This document shows positions 7,765 through 16,427 of a DNA stretch of 64,000 nucleotides, piece after piece. This DNA is from 21-14-0-10-47-8 sp966211455 (GTDB lineage: Bacteria > Bdellovibrionota > Bdellovibrionia > Bdellovibrionales > Bdellovibrionaceae): positions 310,001-374,000 of the forward strand of contig CBIHNI010000001.1 in NCBI GenBank assembly GCA_966211455.1, given 5' to 3'. The translations under genes were made by a program, and so were the position numbers. The notes under the pieces are model-generated. The model was not told where the DNA came from. It ran no database searches and worked only from the letters and a program-made list of their open reading frames with translations. Positions within the stretch are counted from its first letter, which is position 1; every line of letters starts with the position of its first letter.

Positions 7765-8733
7765 ATGACCACGGCAAGATTTTGGTTACTTCCACTTTTG
7801 ACATTCGTTTTTCTGGCCTGTCAGACAAAACAGCCATCAAGACCCGAAGCTCCTTCTAGACAAATTCCGCCGACAGGTCCGATCAAGAATATGGAACCTG
7901 CTCCGTCACAACCGACCCCGACTTCTCCGGCCGAGACTTCTCAGCCGAAAGAGGAAACCGCGGCTCCTTTGCCAGTGGGCGTGATGCCAAAGATCGCGTT
8001 GATTTTGGGCCCGGGGGCTTTGCGCTCTTATGCCCACGTTGGGGTCGTGCAAGAGTTTGCGAAACAAAAAATGCCGATCTCGGCCGTGGCGGGAATTGAA
8101 ATGGGTGCCTTGGTGGCGGCGATTTATGCCAACAAAGGTCAGCCTTATGACGTCGAGTGGCAGATGATGAAGCTGAAAGAAAGCGATCTGGTGCAAAAGG
8201 GTCTGCTTTCAAGTCACGTCAAACCGGGTGATGTGAAAGCTTTGAATGAATTTATGAATATCGCATTGAGCTCGAGTAAAGCCGAAAATTCGAAAGTTCC
8301 ATTCGCATGTCCGGCTTTGCAGATGGACAAACAGCAGGTTTACATCATGAGCCGCGGAACCTTTACCGATATGTTGCCGTTCTGCCTGTCGTTTCCCCCG
8401 CTGTTTAAGCCTTACCAGCAAAATGTGGCCGGTGTTTTCAGTTTGAAAGCTTTGGTGGATACGGTTCGGGCGAAGGGGGCGACCTATGTTGTGTACGTCG
8501 ACCTGCTTTCGGGTCCTTTGAAGCTGGAAAATGCCGAAACAGAGACGCAAGTGCTCTGGAGTCTGGCGGCCGAAAGCCTGAATCGCAAAGAAAAGGGCAT
8601 CGACATGGTGATCAAGGTGCCTTTGCGCGACTATGATTTATTGGATTTCAATAAACGCCGGGAAATGATACAGAAAGGCCAACAATCTGCTCAAGAGGCT
8701 TCGGCGAAGATCGCTCGCGATTTGAATCTGTGA
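7765..8733 (+). CDS. Patatin-like lipoprotein lacking the catalytic serine
   Basis: A lipoprotein (lipobox FLAC, Cys19) with a Pro-rich linker at about 23-72, then a patatin/RssA-like fold from about 80. The oxyanion-type loop appears as ILGPGALRSYAHVGV. The nucleophile-elbow position, normally GxSxG, reads GIEMG, with codons GGA ATT GAA ATG GGT, so glutamate replaces serine. The second catalytic element, normally DGG before the NIPV-like stretch, is also absent (VFSLKALVDTVRAKGA). The frame is otherwise intact at 322 residues, so this looks like a maintained pseudoenzyme rather than a decaying gene. It is not overlapped by its neighbours. An envelope binding or regulatory role is inference. 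Confidence 0.78.
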   Translation: MTTARFWLLPLLTFVFLACQTKQPSRPEAPSRQIPPTGPIKNMEPAPSQPTPTSPAETSQPKEETAAPLPVGVMPKIALILGPGALRSYAHVGVVQEFAKQKMPISAVAGIEMGALVAAIYANKGQPYDVEWQMMKLKESDLVQKGLLSSHVKPGDVKALNEFMNIALSSSKAENSKVPFACPALQMDKQQVYIMSRGTFTDMLPFCLSFPPLFKPYQQNVAGVFSLKALVDTVRAKGATYVVYVDLLSGPLKLENAETETQVLWSLAAESLNRKEKGIDMVIKVPLRDYDLLDFNKRREMIQKGQQSAQEASAKIARDLNL

Positions 8734-8772
8734 GCCCGTTGAAGCACATGGGTCAGTGACAAAGAGGTCTGT

Positions 8773-10104
8773 ATGAGAAAACCACGAGAGAATGTTAAAA
8801 TTTTTGCTGAACGCCGTGCCCGCGTTGCCACTGAAATGCAAGGATCGGCTTTGATCCTGTCGTCACCGGCCGAAACGATCCGCAATGGCAGCGTTCACCA
8901 TTCGTTCCGCCAAGATTCAAACTTGTATTACATGACGGGCTTTGAAGAGCCGAGCTCGATCTTCTTGTTCCGCCCGGGCATGAAACCGGAAAGCATTTTG
9001 TTCGTGCGCAAGAAAAACGTCGAGCGCGAAACCTGGGACGGCTTCCGCTTCGGACCCGAAGCGGTTGAATCCGAATTCCGCATCGATAAAGCCTATCCGA
9101 TTGAAGAGTTTGATCATCTGGCGCCACAGCTTCTGAAAGGTGTCGACAAGGTTTATTATCGTCGCCACAAAAACACCGAATCCGATTTGAAGATCGACAA
9201 TGCTTTGATGAGTTTGAAAACAAGCCAAGGCCGCACGGGCTTCGGTTTGCTGCCAATCTATGACGCCGACGAATTCCTGGGCGAGTTCCGTCTGAAAAAA
9301 GGCGAAGCGGATCTGGCGAACTTGCGTAAAGCTTGCGAACTTTCATCTGAAGCGCACATCGAAACCATGAAATACACCCAGGCCGGGATGACCGAGCGTG
9401 AACTGCATGGTTATTTCACCTATCAAATCATGAAACGCGGGGCGGCCCGCGAGGGATACGGCGGTATCTTTGCGGCCGGGGCCAATGCCACGACTCTGCA
9501 TTATGTCTTTAACGACCAGCCTTTAAAGTCGGGAGAGCTGATGCTGATCGATGCCGCCGGCGAGTACAATTACTTCACTTCGGACATCACGCGCACTTAT
9601 CCCATCAACGGACGCTTCAACGAAGAACAAGCTGAAGTATATGCGGGTGTTTTGAAGATTCAAAAAGATCTGATCGGCATGGTGAAACCAGGTTTGCCGT
9701 TCCAAACATTGCAAGACACAGCAACCGATATGCTGACCGAGCTGATGTTGGAGCTGGGTCTTCTGACCGGTCGTAAAGACGACATCATCAAAGCCGCCGA
9801 ACAAAAGAAATATTATCCGCACGGAATTGGTCACTTCTTAGGAATGGACGTGCACGACGCCGGAATGTATTTCTCGAAACGTGGTCACGAGCCCCGCCAA
9901 ATTGAAGAAAATATGATCTTCACCATCGAGCCCGGAATCTACATTCCAGCCAATGACATGACGGTCGCTGACGAGTACCGCGGTATCGGCGTGCGCATCG
10001 AGGATAACATTCGAGTGACCAGCAACGGCTTTGAGAATTTGACGGAAAAAGCGCCGAAGGAAATCGCCGATCTGGAAAAAATTGTCGGCTTCTACAAGTC
10101 GTAA
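8773..10104 (+). CDS. pepP: Xaa-Pro aminopeptidase
   Basis: Manganese-dependent aminopeptidase removing N-terminal residues before proline. The 443 residues match the family. An N-terminal non-catalytic domain (about 1-170, with NLYYMTGFEEP) precedes the pita-bread catalytic domain. The five metal ligands can be placed: two aspartates in LIDAAGEYNYFTSDITRTYP, the histidine in GIGHFLGMDVHD, and glutamates in FTIEPGIYIP and GVRIEDNI. It starts 39 bases after the patatin-like gene; the 3' end overlaps the next proposed start. No missing residues seen. Confidence 0.95.
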   Translation: MRKPRENVKIFAERRARVATEMQGSALILSSPAETIRNGSVHHSFRQDSNLYYMTGFEEPSSIFLFRPGMKPESILFVRKKNVERETWDGFRFGPEAVESEFRIDKAYPIEEFDHLAPQLLKGVDKVYYRRHKNTESDLKIDNALMSLKTSQGRTGFGLLPIYDADEFLGEFRLKKGEADLANLRKACELSSEAHIETMKYTQAGMTERELHGYFTYQIMKRGAAREGYGGIFAAGANATTLHYVFNDQPLKSGELMLIDAAGEYNYFTSDITRTYPINGRFNEEQAEVYAGVLKIQKDLIGMVKPGLPFQTLQDTATDMLTELMLELGLLTGRKDDIIKAAEQKKYYPHGIGHFLGMDVHDAGMYFSKRGHEPRQIEENMIFTIEPGIYIPANDMTVADEYRGIGVRIEDNIRVTSNGFENLTEKAPKEIADLEKIVGFYKS

Positions 10105-10819
10105 AGTGATTCTTCTTAAAGTCGACACCGAAAAAGGCAGAATTCTACTGAACAATGTCGAGATCCAGCCGGGTCTTGACAAAATTTCTCTGGCAAAACG
10201 CTTGGCTGCGATTTCAAAACTGGAATTCCAAAAATCCACCGGTCCCTACGAATTCACAGGGATATCCACAATCCAGTTCGCAAATGAAAGCTTTCATCTG
10301 GGCTTTTCGTTCCGCTACGACCAGCTTTATCAAGCCTCGCTGGTATGGCCAAAAGGCCCCGCAACCCAAAAAGAATGGGATGCCACCGAAGCTGATCTAC
10401 AAAAAGAAAAAGAACAACTGGCAAAAAAGATCGAACAAGAGCTAGGAATCAAAAGATCCAACGAATGGATCGGAGGGGTCTCTTACCAGCTCAACTGGGG
10501 AGCGATCTCGGTCGCAATAGACCTTAGAAACCAATCGGTCAGCACAACAATCCATTTCAAATCCAACTTCAACCGCAAAGATCTTCAGATGGTATTGAAT
10601 GAAAATGATATTGAAAAAAATCAGTACGCTCTTTTTGAACAAGGCGAACCAGGCCAATTGGTCCTGACCCAGGAAAAAGCCGAATTCAAAATCTACGAAT
10701 TGAAGACCGATAAGGGCCGAGACGGCGAAGTTACATTTCAAGATGAAGCAGAAGCCGCCTTCCACTTCTTAGCACGTCTAGAGAATCGCCTAAATAAAAA
10801 AATAATTTTAAAAATCTAA
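10082..10819 (+). CDS. Hypothetical protein
   Basis: No family recognised. The 245-residue predicted cytoplasmic protein has no signal peptide or membrane segment. It contains a charged helical stretch at about 95-125 (Glu/Lys-rich, coiled-coil prone) and alternating hydrophobic beta-like strands on either side. TTG 10082 is preceded by TGGAAA at reasonable spacing but overlaps the pepP end by 23 bases; GTG 10106, just after the pepP stop, is the alternative. It is probably co-transcribed with pepP. The 3' end is unusually A-rich. Real gene likely, function unknown. Confidence 0.65.
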   Translation: MSASTSRKVILLKVDTEKGRILLNNVEIQPGLDKISLAKRLAAISKLEFQKSTGPYEFTGISTIQFANESFHLGFSFRYDQLYQASLVWPKGPATQKEWDATEADLQKEKEQLAKKIEQELGIKRSNEWIGGVSYQLNWGAISVAIDLRNQSVSTTIHFKSNFNRKDLQMVLNENDIEKNQYALFEQGEPGQLVLTQEKAEFKIYELKTDKGRDGEVTFQDEAEAAFHFLARLENRLNKKIILKI

Positions 10820-10903
10820 AGCATCATCAATCCAGCCGCATTTGATTGCGCATGGACGGATGCACTCACGTTTACAGTGCGGCACCGCTGTGCTCGAGAA
10901 CTC

Positions 10904-11650
10904 CTAAAACCGATGCACAAACCAATTCCGTGATTTCGCTTCTTCCCGAAGCTTTTCTTCGGTTGCAAAAAGCTCGTGCCCTTCGGGTGCGGCCCCGACC
11001 GCCAGCTGCAGACGTGTCGCGGACTCGAGCAAAGCAAAATCCCCCATGGTATTTCCGCATGCAAAGAAAGGTTTGCGGCCCTTCGTCTTCTCGAGCAAAG
11101 CCGCAGGCTTGCCTTCGCGATAAGTGATCATTCCATCTTGATGATCGGTGACAACACCGTCTTCAACCTTGGTTACCACGCCCAAGACATCTTGGAAACG
11201 CAAACCCAAGCGCTGCGCGCCTGGTTCAACCGCCCATTTGATCGAAGCGGTGATAATGTAGACTTGTACTTTGTTTTTTAAAAGCCAGTGGATCAGCTTT
11301 TGTTGATCCGGAAAAATCGGAAGCGGTTCCAAAGATTTCGCCGCCGCTTCGGCCCATGCATGCACTTGCTCTAGCTTTTGGTCCTGGTTGATCTGCGCCA
11401 GCCACAGGTAGGCCGGCCTTGGATCACCCGAATTCTTCCAATCGCGATAATATTTCCAAGGATCGGCGGGCATATTGGGAAGCTGCGAATTCTTAATCTG
11501 CCATTTGAAAAAGCTTTCTCCCAGATCTATGTCCCACAAAGTTCCGTCCGCGTCGAAAGCGGCGACAGGATTCGAATTTGTTTTCAGTTCTTGGTCGAGC
11601 GCCTTTGACAGTTGCTCCCAAAACTGGGGAGAAAAGCTTTTGTACTTCAT
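10904..11650 (-). CDS. HAD-family phosphatase (SerB-like)
   Basis: Predicted phosphomonoester hydrolase of the HAD superfamily, 248 residues. Motif I is AAFDADGTLWD with the nucleophile and acid aspartates. Motif II is VYIITAS, motif III the lysine in REGKPAAL, and motif IV the acidic GNTMGDFALL. A cap domain follows motif I (FKWQIKNSQLP, WKYYRDW). This pattern is that of phosphoserine phosphatase-like HADs, but the substrate cannot be read from sequence. I use ATG at the complement of 11650 because TTGGAAGCT precedes it; the open frame extends further but into the promoter region of the divergent gene. No signal peptide. Confidence 0.82.
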   Translation of the reverse strand: MKYKSFSPQFWEQLSKALDQELKTNSNPVAAFDADGTLWDIDLGESFFKWQIKNSQLPNMPADPWKYYRDWKNSGDPRPAYLWLAQINQDQKLEQVHAWAEAAAKSLEPLPIFPDQQKLIHWLLKNKVQVYIITASIKWAVEPGAQRLGLRFQDVLGVVTKVEDGVVTDHQDGMITYREGKPAALLEKTKGRKPFFACGNTMGDFALLESATRLQLAVGAAPEGHELFATEEKLREEAKSRNWFVHRF

Positions 11651-11691
11651 AGCTTCCAAGTCTAAGATTATTTCCTGCAGGGAGCAACGAG

Positions 11692-12174
11692 ATGTCTCTT
11701 TATTTGCGAGTGATTCAAACATCGGATCTTGACGAAATCGTCGACTTCGAAAAGACCAAATTGAAAGAGACAATGACCGACGAAATGGAGCGCGAGCTTT
11801 ATTCGTGGAACGCCCGTTGGCGCAACGAATCTTTGAATCATTACCTGCCCATGGGATGGAGCTTCCTGGCGCGTGATCGCAATCAGCCCAGCAAATTTTC
11901 AAATGAAGGTTTGCTTGTCGGATATTTCCTAGCGCAGCCTTTTCTATTTTTCGACGGGCACACCCAATCCCTATGGGTCGAGCATATGCAATGTGCAAGC
12001 TTACAAGCCTGCAATGAGCTTTGCGAGCTGGCCTATAAACTGTCGCGTGAAAAACATTTTCAAAAAGTTCTTCTGCCCGAATCTCCCACGATCTTAGAGG
12101 CCGTGAAGACATTCAAAGCCGAAAACTGGGACCCCGCAGTTTTATTGGTACCGACGACAAAGGCCACAAGATGA
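11692..12174 (+). CDS. Hypothetical protein, possibly GNAT-like
   Basis: A 160-residue soluble protein with a good ribosome site (GGGAG 7 bases before ATG). The opening LRVIQTSDLDEIVDFEK, a central strand pair (SFLARDR, LLVGYFLAQP) and a later helix-strand (AYKLSREKHFQKVLLP) are reminiscent of GNAT acetyltransferases. The diagnostic acetyl-CoA loop (Q/RxxGxG/A) is not visible, so this is only a suggestion. It is divergent from the HAD gene. The stop overlaps glpD by 4 bases (ATGA), tying its expression to glycerol phosphate metabolism. Confidence 0.6.
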   Translation: MSLYLRVIQTSDLDEIVDFEKTKLKETMTDEMERELYSWNARWRNESLNHYLPMGWSFLARDRNQPSKFSNEGLLVGYFLAQPFLFFDGHTQSLWVEHMQCASLQACNELCELAYKLSREKHFQKVLLPESPTILEAVKTFKAENWDPAVLLVPTTKATR

Positions 12175-13799
12175 AGTCATTTTCCTTCGAAGATCGAAAA
12201 CGCAATCTGCAATCTTTAGCCAAAACCAAGTACGACATTTTCATTATCGGCGGTGGCATCACCGGTGCCGGCGTCGCCCGCGATGCGGCTTTGCGCGGAA
12301 TGAAGGTCGGATTGATCGAAGCATCTGATTTCGCGTCAGGGACCAGCTCTCGTTCCAGCAAGCTGATTCATGGCGGGATTCGCTATCTTGAAAATATGGA
12401 ATTCAAATTGGTTTTCGAAGCTCTGAGCGAAAGGCAAAAGCTATTTCAGATCGCTCCTCATTTGGTGCATCCATTGCGTTTTATGATTCCACTCTACGAG
12501 CAAGGCCGTGTCGGCATGTTTAAAATGGGCTTAGGCATGTGGGCTTACGATGCGCTATCGTTGTTTCAGGCACCAGAAATGCACGAACGCTTGAATCCGG
12601 CCCAGACGGTGGCGCGCATGCCCAGTCTGCAAGGGCAAAAGCTCTTAGGTTCATACGTTTATTCGGATGCTTACATGGACGACGACCGCTTGGTGTTCGA
12701 AACTTTGCGTTCGGCCAATGAGGCCGGTGCCGAATGCGTGAATTACGTCAAAGCCGTCGGCGCCGAAATGTCAGCCGATGGAAAGTTAAAGAAAGTGATC
12801 TGTGAAGATCAATTGACCAAAACTAAATTCACGGTCGAGGCCCGGCACTTTGTCAGCACGGTGGGCCCATGGACCGACGAATTGGGAACTTCGCTTTTTA
12901 AAACTTGGAAAAGTATTTTGCGTCCGACGAAAGGCATTCACCTGACCTTCGAAAAAAAGCGCTTCCCACTTTCCAGCGCGTTGGTGATGGGGGCGGAAAA
13001 GCGTATCGTTTTCGGAATTCCTCGACACGAAATGGTGATTGTTGGCACAACCGATACCGATTTTAACGGCGATCTCAACGATGTGGTCGCGACCCCGGAT
13101 GATGTTCAATACCTGCTGAAAGTGATCGAAAACTATTTCCCTGGGGCTCAAATCAAGGCATCTGACATAGTCGCGTCGTACGCCGGAGTTCGACCCTTGG
13201 TGAATGATGGGGCGTCGACAGAAGGCAAGACCAGCCGCGAGCACGTGATTTTCACCGAGGACCATGGCGTCACGTTTGTGGCGGGTGGCAAATACACGAC
13301 CTATCGCCTGATGGCCGAGCAGATCGTGACAGAATGTCTGCGTTTCTTCCCGATCGAAGACAAAGTGAAATTCAACCACTGCCGAACCGAGCAGCCGGTC
13401 AATCCATTGGTCACCATCGAGTCCCGCTACGAAGACCACGTTTTGGTCGATCAATTCAGTCAAATCGGCTACTTATCTCGATCCGATGCGGCTCGTTTCG
13501 TCGACCGTCACGGAGGGGAAGCGCGTCGAATTTGGCAAACTTTCGGTCCTGGAAGTTACTGGGAACTTGAGGCGCAGCACGCAGTCGAAAACACGATGTG
13601 TCTGCATCTTGTGGATTTCTACACTCGACGTGCGCCGCTTTTCTTGGCCGAACCAGATCATGGTGTCTCGCAGATCCCAAAAATCAGCGCTGTGTTTGCG
13701 CATCGATTGGGCTGGAACAAGGATCAGATCGCCGCCGAAGAGAAGCTTTTGGCAAACCACATGACGCATGAACTCGCATGGCGTCAGAAAATCGTCTAA
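12171..13799 (+). CDS. glpD: Aerobic glycerol-3-phosphate dehydrogenase
   Basis: FAD-dependent, membrane-associated enzyme oxidising glycerol 3-phosphate to dihydroxyacetone phosphate and passing electrons to quinone. The 542 residues start with the FAD loop IIGGGITGAGVARDAALRG, followed by SGTSSRSSKLIHGGIRYLE, both hallmarks of GlpD. TKGIHLTF and the GVRPLV region follow, then the C-terminal alpha-helical domain. The start overlaps the preceding gene by 4 bases. No glpK or glpF is nearby. For a predator, glycerol phosphate from prey lipids is a plausible substrate source (inference). Confidence 0.95.
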   Translation: MKSFSFEDRKRNLQSLAKTKYDIFIIGGGITGAGVARDAALRGMKVGLIEASDFASGTSSRSSKLIHGGIRYLENMEFKLVFEALSERQKLFQIAPHLVHPLRFMIPLYEQGRVGMFKMGLGMWAYDALSLFQAPEMHERLNPAQTVARMPSLQGQKLLGSYVYSDAYMDDDRLVFETLRSANEAGAECVNYVKAVGAEMSADGKLKKVICEDQLTKTKFTVEARHFVSTVGPWTDELGTSLFKTWKSILRPTKGIHLTFEKKRFPLSSALVMGAEKRIVFGIPRHEMVIVGTTDTDFNGDLNDVVATPDDVQYLLKVIENYFPGAQIKASDIVASYAGVRPLVNDGASTEGKTSREHVIFTEDHGVTFVAGGKYTTYRLMAEQIVTECLRFFPIEDKVKFNHCRTEQPVNPLVTIESRYEDHVLVDQFSQIGYLSRSDAARFVDRHGGEARRIWQTFGPGSYWELEAQHAVENTMCLHLVDFYTRRAPLFLAEPDHGVSQIPKISAVFAHRLGWNKDQIAAEEKLLANHMTHELAWRQKIV

Positions 13800-13808
13800 C
13801 TGAGTGCA

Positions 13809-13837
13809 TTGACTCTCATTTTTGTGCTGTCTAGACT
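13809..13837 (+). promoter_or_regulatory. Sigma-70 promoter for mreB
   Basis: TTGACT at 13809-13814 and TAGACT at 13832-13837, with an optimal 17-base spacer, lie about 45 bases before the mreB ATG and just after glpD. Read by consensus matching only. Confidence 0.55.
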
Positions 13838-13881
13838 GTTTAAATTAGACATGACAACATCCATTCCTAGCGAGTGATTTA

Positions 13882-14925
13882 ATGGCCATTTTTGACAAAT
13901 TTTCGGACTATTTTTCCAACGACATTGCAATCGATCTCGGCACAGCGAACACGCTTGTTTACGTTCGCGGACAAGGCATCGTTCTTGATGAACCTTCGGT
14001 CGTTGCGGTTCAAAAAAATTATCGCGGATCTCAAAACCGAGTTCTGGCAGTTGGTAAAGAAGCGAAAGACATGCTGGGCCGAACGCCGGGAAGCATCGTC
14101 GCGATCCGTCCGATCAAAGACGGTGTTATCGCCGACTTCGAAGTCACGCAATCGATGTTGAAGTATTTCATCACCAAAGCGATGGGCGCGAAAAAATCTT
14201 TCATCCGTCCACGCATCATCATCTGCGTTCCTTACGGCATCACTCAGGTTGAAAAACGTGCGGTGAAAGAATCGGCGCAATCGGCCGGTGCTCGTGAAGT
14301 TTACCTGATCGAAGAGCCGATGGCGGCCGCGATCGGTGCGGGTCTGCCAATCACCGAACCAAGCGGCAACATGGTTGTCGATATGGGCGGCGGTACGACA
14401 GGTGTCGCGGTGATTTCTTTGGGTGGTATCGTGTATTGCAAATCGATCAAAGTGGCCGGCGATAAATTTGACGAAGCGATCGTCAACTATGTTCGTCGCC
14501 AGTTCAACTTGCTGATCGGTGAGCGCACGGCTGAAAATATCAAAATCCAAATCGGAAACGCTTACCCATTCGAAGAAGAAAAAACGATGGAAATCAAAGG
14601 CCGTGACTTGGTGGCCGGTGCTCCGAAAACGATCGAAATCACCAGCTCTCAGGTGAATGATGCTTTGATGGATCCATTGTCTGAAGTTGTCGACGCTGTT
14701 CGTACGGCTTTGGAAAAAACTCCGCCAGAATTGGCTTCCGATATCGTCGATAACGGGATTGTTCTGACTGGTGGTGGTGGATTGCTTGCGAACTTGGATG
14801 TTTTGCTTCGTGAACGTACGGGCCTTCCGGTTTCAATTGCTGAAGATCCTTTGACTTGTGTCGTGCTTGGTTCCGGCCGCGTTTTGGAAGAGCTGGATCT
14901 GCTGCGACAATTGACAGTGGATTAG
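13882..14925 (+). CDS. mreB: Rod-shape-determining protein MreB
   Basis: Actin-like cytoskeletal ATPase that positions cell-wall synthesis. The 347 residues match family length and carry the phosphate-1 motif AIDLGTANTLVYV, the connect region EEPMAAAIGAGLP, phosphate-2 VVDMGGGTTGVAVI and the adenosine motif GIVLTGGGGLLANLD. The mreC and mreD genes do not follow, as they would in many bacteria; instead a sigma-like gene starts 7 bases after the stop. A good sigma-70 promoter precedes it. Bdellovibrio encodes two MreB proteins; which one this is cannot be decided here. Confidence 0.97.
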   Translation: MAIFDKFSDYFSNDIAIDLGTANTLVYVRGQGIVLDEPSVVAVQKNYRGSQNRVLAVGKEAKDMLGRTPGSIVAIRPIKDGVIADFEVTQSMLKYFITKAMGAKKSFIRPRIIICVPYGITQVEKRAVKESAQSAGAREVYLIEEPMAAAIGAGLPITEPSGNMVVDMGGGTTGVAVISLGGIVYCKSIKVAGDKFDEAIVNYVRRQFNLLIGERTAENIKIQIGNAYPFEEEKTMEIKGRDLVAGAPKTIEITSSQVNDALMDPLSEVVDAVRTALEKTPPELASDIVDNGIVLTGGGGLLANLDVLLRERTGLPVSIAEDPLTCVVLGSGRVLEELDLLRQLTVD

Positions 14926-14932
14926 TACCTTT

Positions 14933-15418
14933 ATGATCGGAGTGGATTCGAAATCCATTGCGCTCTTTTTCTTTTATGCTCTGTTGGACGAGCAAAGAGC
15001 GATCGAAGCCACTTCGAAAGCGATCACCAACTATCGCGCCCGCATGGCAAAGAATCCCGAAATCAAGCCGAACATCACTTTGGTGGCGGCGACTGCACAA
15101 GTCTGGCAGACAGAAGGTGCAAGCCTCGTTCGCGGACGACAAAATTTCAGTTTCGCCGCCGGTTGGACATTACCTGAAAATTTAGATTTGGGACCCTGGA
15201 AAGAGTTTCAGAAAACCGCGCAAGAAGACGAGTTCCTTGCCTTGATTTGGTCGCAGATTTTACAGCTGCCGGATGAAGACATCGCCATAGGACTGAATAT
15301 TTCCGTGGGAACTTTACGCTACCGTTTAGGAAAGGCCCTGCGCAAGTTGGGGGCTTTGACCAATCCGGTGTTTGTGAAAACACCACCCGGTAAAAAGTTG
15401 GGAATCGTGGTCGAATGA
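14933..15418 (+). CDS. Sigma-factor-like protein
   Basis: A 161-residue protein whose C-terminal part (about 100-145) resembles sigma region 4. The helix-turn-helix reads as LPDEDIAIGLNISVGTLRYRLGKALRKLG, the pattern by which ECF-type sigma factors contact the -35 element. The N-terminal half has two helices but no clear region 2, so it may be a divergent or degenerate sigma factor. It starts 7 bases after mreB and overlaps the next gene, a single-span membrane protein, by 4 bases (ATGA). That is the usual sigma/anti-sigma layout. Confidence is moderate for the DNA-binding domain and lower for sigma activity. Confidence 0.6.
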   Translation: MIGVDSKSIALFFFYALLDEQRAIEATSKAITNYRARMAKNPEIKPNITLVAATAQVWQTEGASLVRGRQNFSFAAGWTLPENLDLGPWKEFQKTAQEDEFLALIWSQILQLPDEDIAIGLNISVGTLRYRLGKALRKLGALTNPVFVKTPPGKKLGIVVE

Positions 15419-16422
15419 GCGAAGATCAAGATCAGTTCTATTCGAAAAAAGATCAGCGAATCATGAGCGCTTTCATCGGTCAGGGTTTGCTGTTCGACTT
15501 CATGATGGATTCTTTGGACGAAGAGCGCCGCAAGGCCGTTGACGAATTCGTCCGCAACAGCCCCGAAGCCCAAGCGGACATTCAAAAAATCCAGAACGGT
15601 TTGAACTACACGGCTCGATTGCGCGAAACCCAGATTGTGGCCGAGCTTTTGGATAAAGTCACCGTTTCTTCCAGCTATACACAATCGGTACTGGATAAAA
15701 TTCGCTTCGATCAATGGTCGCCGGCCCTGAAAATGGGGATCGAAGGGACGATCGTCGCATTGGGGATCACGACTTTCGCGATTTTGATTCCGTGGCATAA
15801 AGTGATGGATCTGAAGTTCGGTTCGCAAGAAGTGATCTTGGCCGAAGTCGACAAAGCGCAAACGGCGAAGGTGGCTTCAGAGACGGATGCGACCTCGAAA
15901 GAAAGCGAAGTCTTCCCGGACGACGCGACGACGGCCGCATCAAGTACGGCGACGACGACTTTGGTGACCACAACGACAGTTCAAGTCGCGGTGAAAACGC
16001 CAGAACCTGAAGCCGCAAAGACCCCGGTTGAAGCCAAAGCTCCATCGACGACCACATTGCCTGCGCCAGCGCAAACCGCGGCGGTTGAAAAAAACAAAGC
16101 GGTGGCGATGGCCAATTCAGACAAAAAGGCTGGCGTCCTTTACCGCGGAACCATCAGCGTCACCAATATCAAAGCCGTGACTCCGAAGCTGGTCGAAAAG
16201 CTTCAAGAGCTGGGCGGTCGCAAAGCCGGACAGGTGGAGCTGGGTTGGTACAAAGCCGACAGTTCTTATTTCCACTTCACAATGCCTGAAAGCCGTTATC
16301 AAGAATTGCAAGACTTCTTCAAAGAGTATGGAACTTTGAGCATTCAACAAGAAGCGCACGAACGCGTGATGCCTGAAGGGATTCGCAGGATTATCATCAC
16401 CGTTTACGAGAAGAAAAAGTAG
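15415..16422 (+). CDS. Single-span anti-sigma-like protein with DUF4349-like domain
   Basis: A 335-residue protein with three parts. The N-terminal cytoplasmic region (about 1-105) contains LDEERRKAVDEFVRNSPEAQ, a helical arrangement like anti-sigma domains. One membrane span covers about 107-127 (MGIEGTIVALGITTFAILIPW). An extracytoplasmic Ala/Thr-rich linker is followed by a C-terminal domain (about 238-335; GTISVTNIKAVTPKLVEKLQELGG, MPESRYQELQDFFKEYG) resembling DUF4349. The 4-base overlap with the sigma-like gene supports a sigma/anti-sigma pair: the outer domain senses and the inner domain binds the regulator. The zinc-binding HxxxCxxC motif of ZAS anti-sigma factors is absent. Role is inferred. 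Confidence 0.62.
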   Translation: MSEDQDQFYSKKDQRIMSAFIGQGLLFDFMMDSLDEERRKAVDEFVRNSPEAQADIQKIQNGLNYTARLRETQIVAELLDKVTVSSSYTQSVLDKIRFDQWSPALKMGIEGTIVALGITTFAILIPWHKVMDLKFGSQEVILAEVDKAQTAKVASETDATSKESEVFPDDATTAASSTATTTLVTTTTVQVAVKTPEPEAAKTPVEAKAPSTTTLPAPAQTAAVEKNKAVAMANSDKKAGVLYRGTISVTNIKAVTPKLVEKLQELGGRKAGQVELGWYKADSSYFHFTMPESRYQELQDFFKEYGTLSIQQEAHERVMPEGIRRIIITVYEKKK

Positions 16423-16427
16423 GCGAG

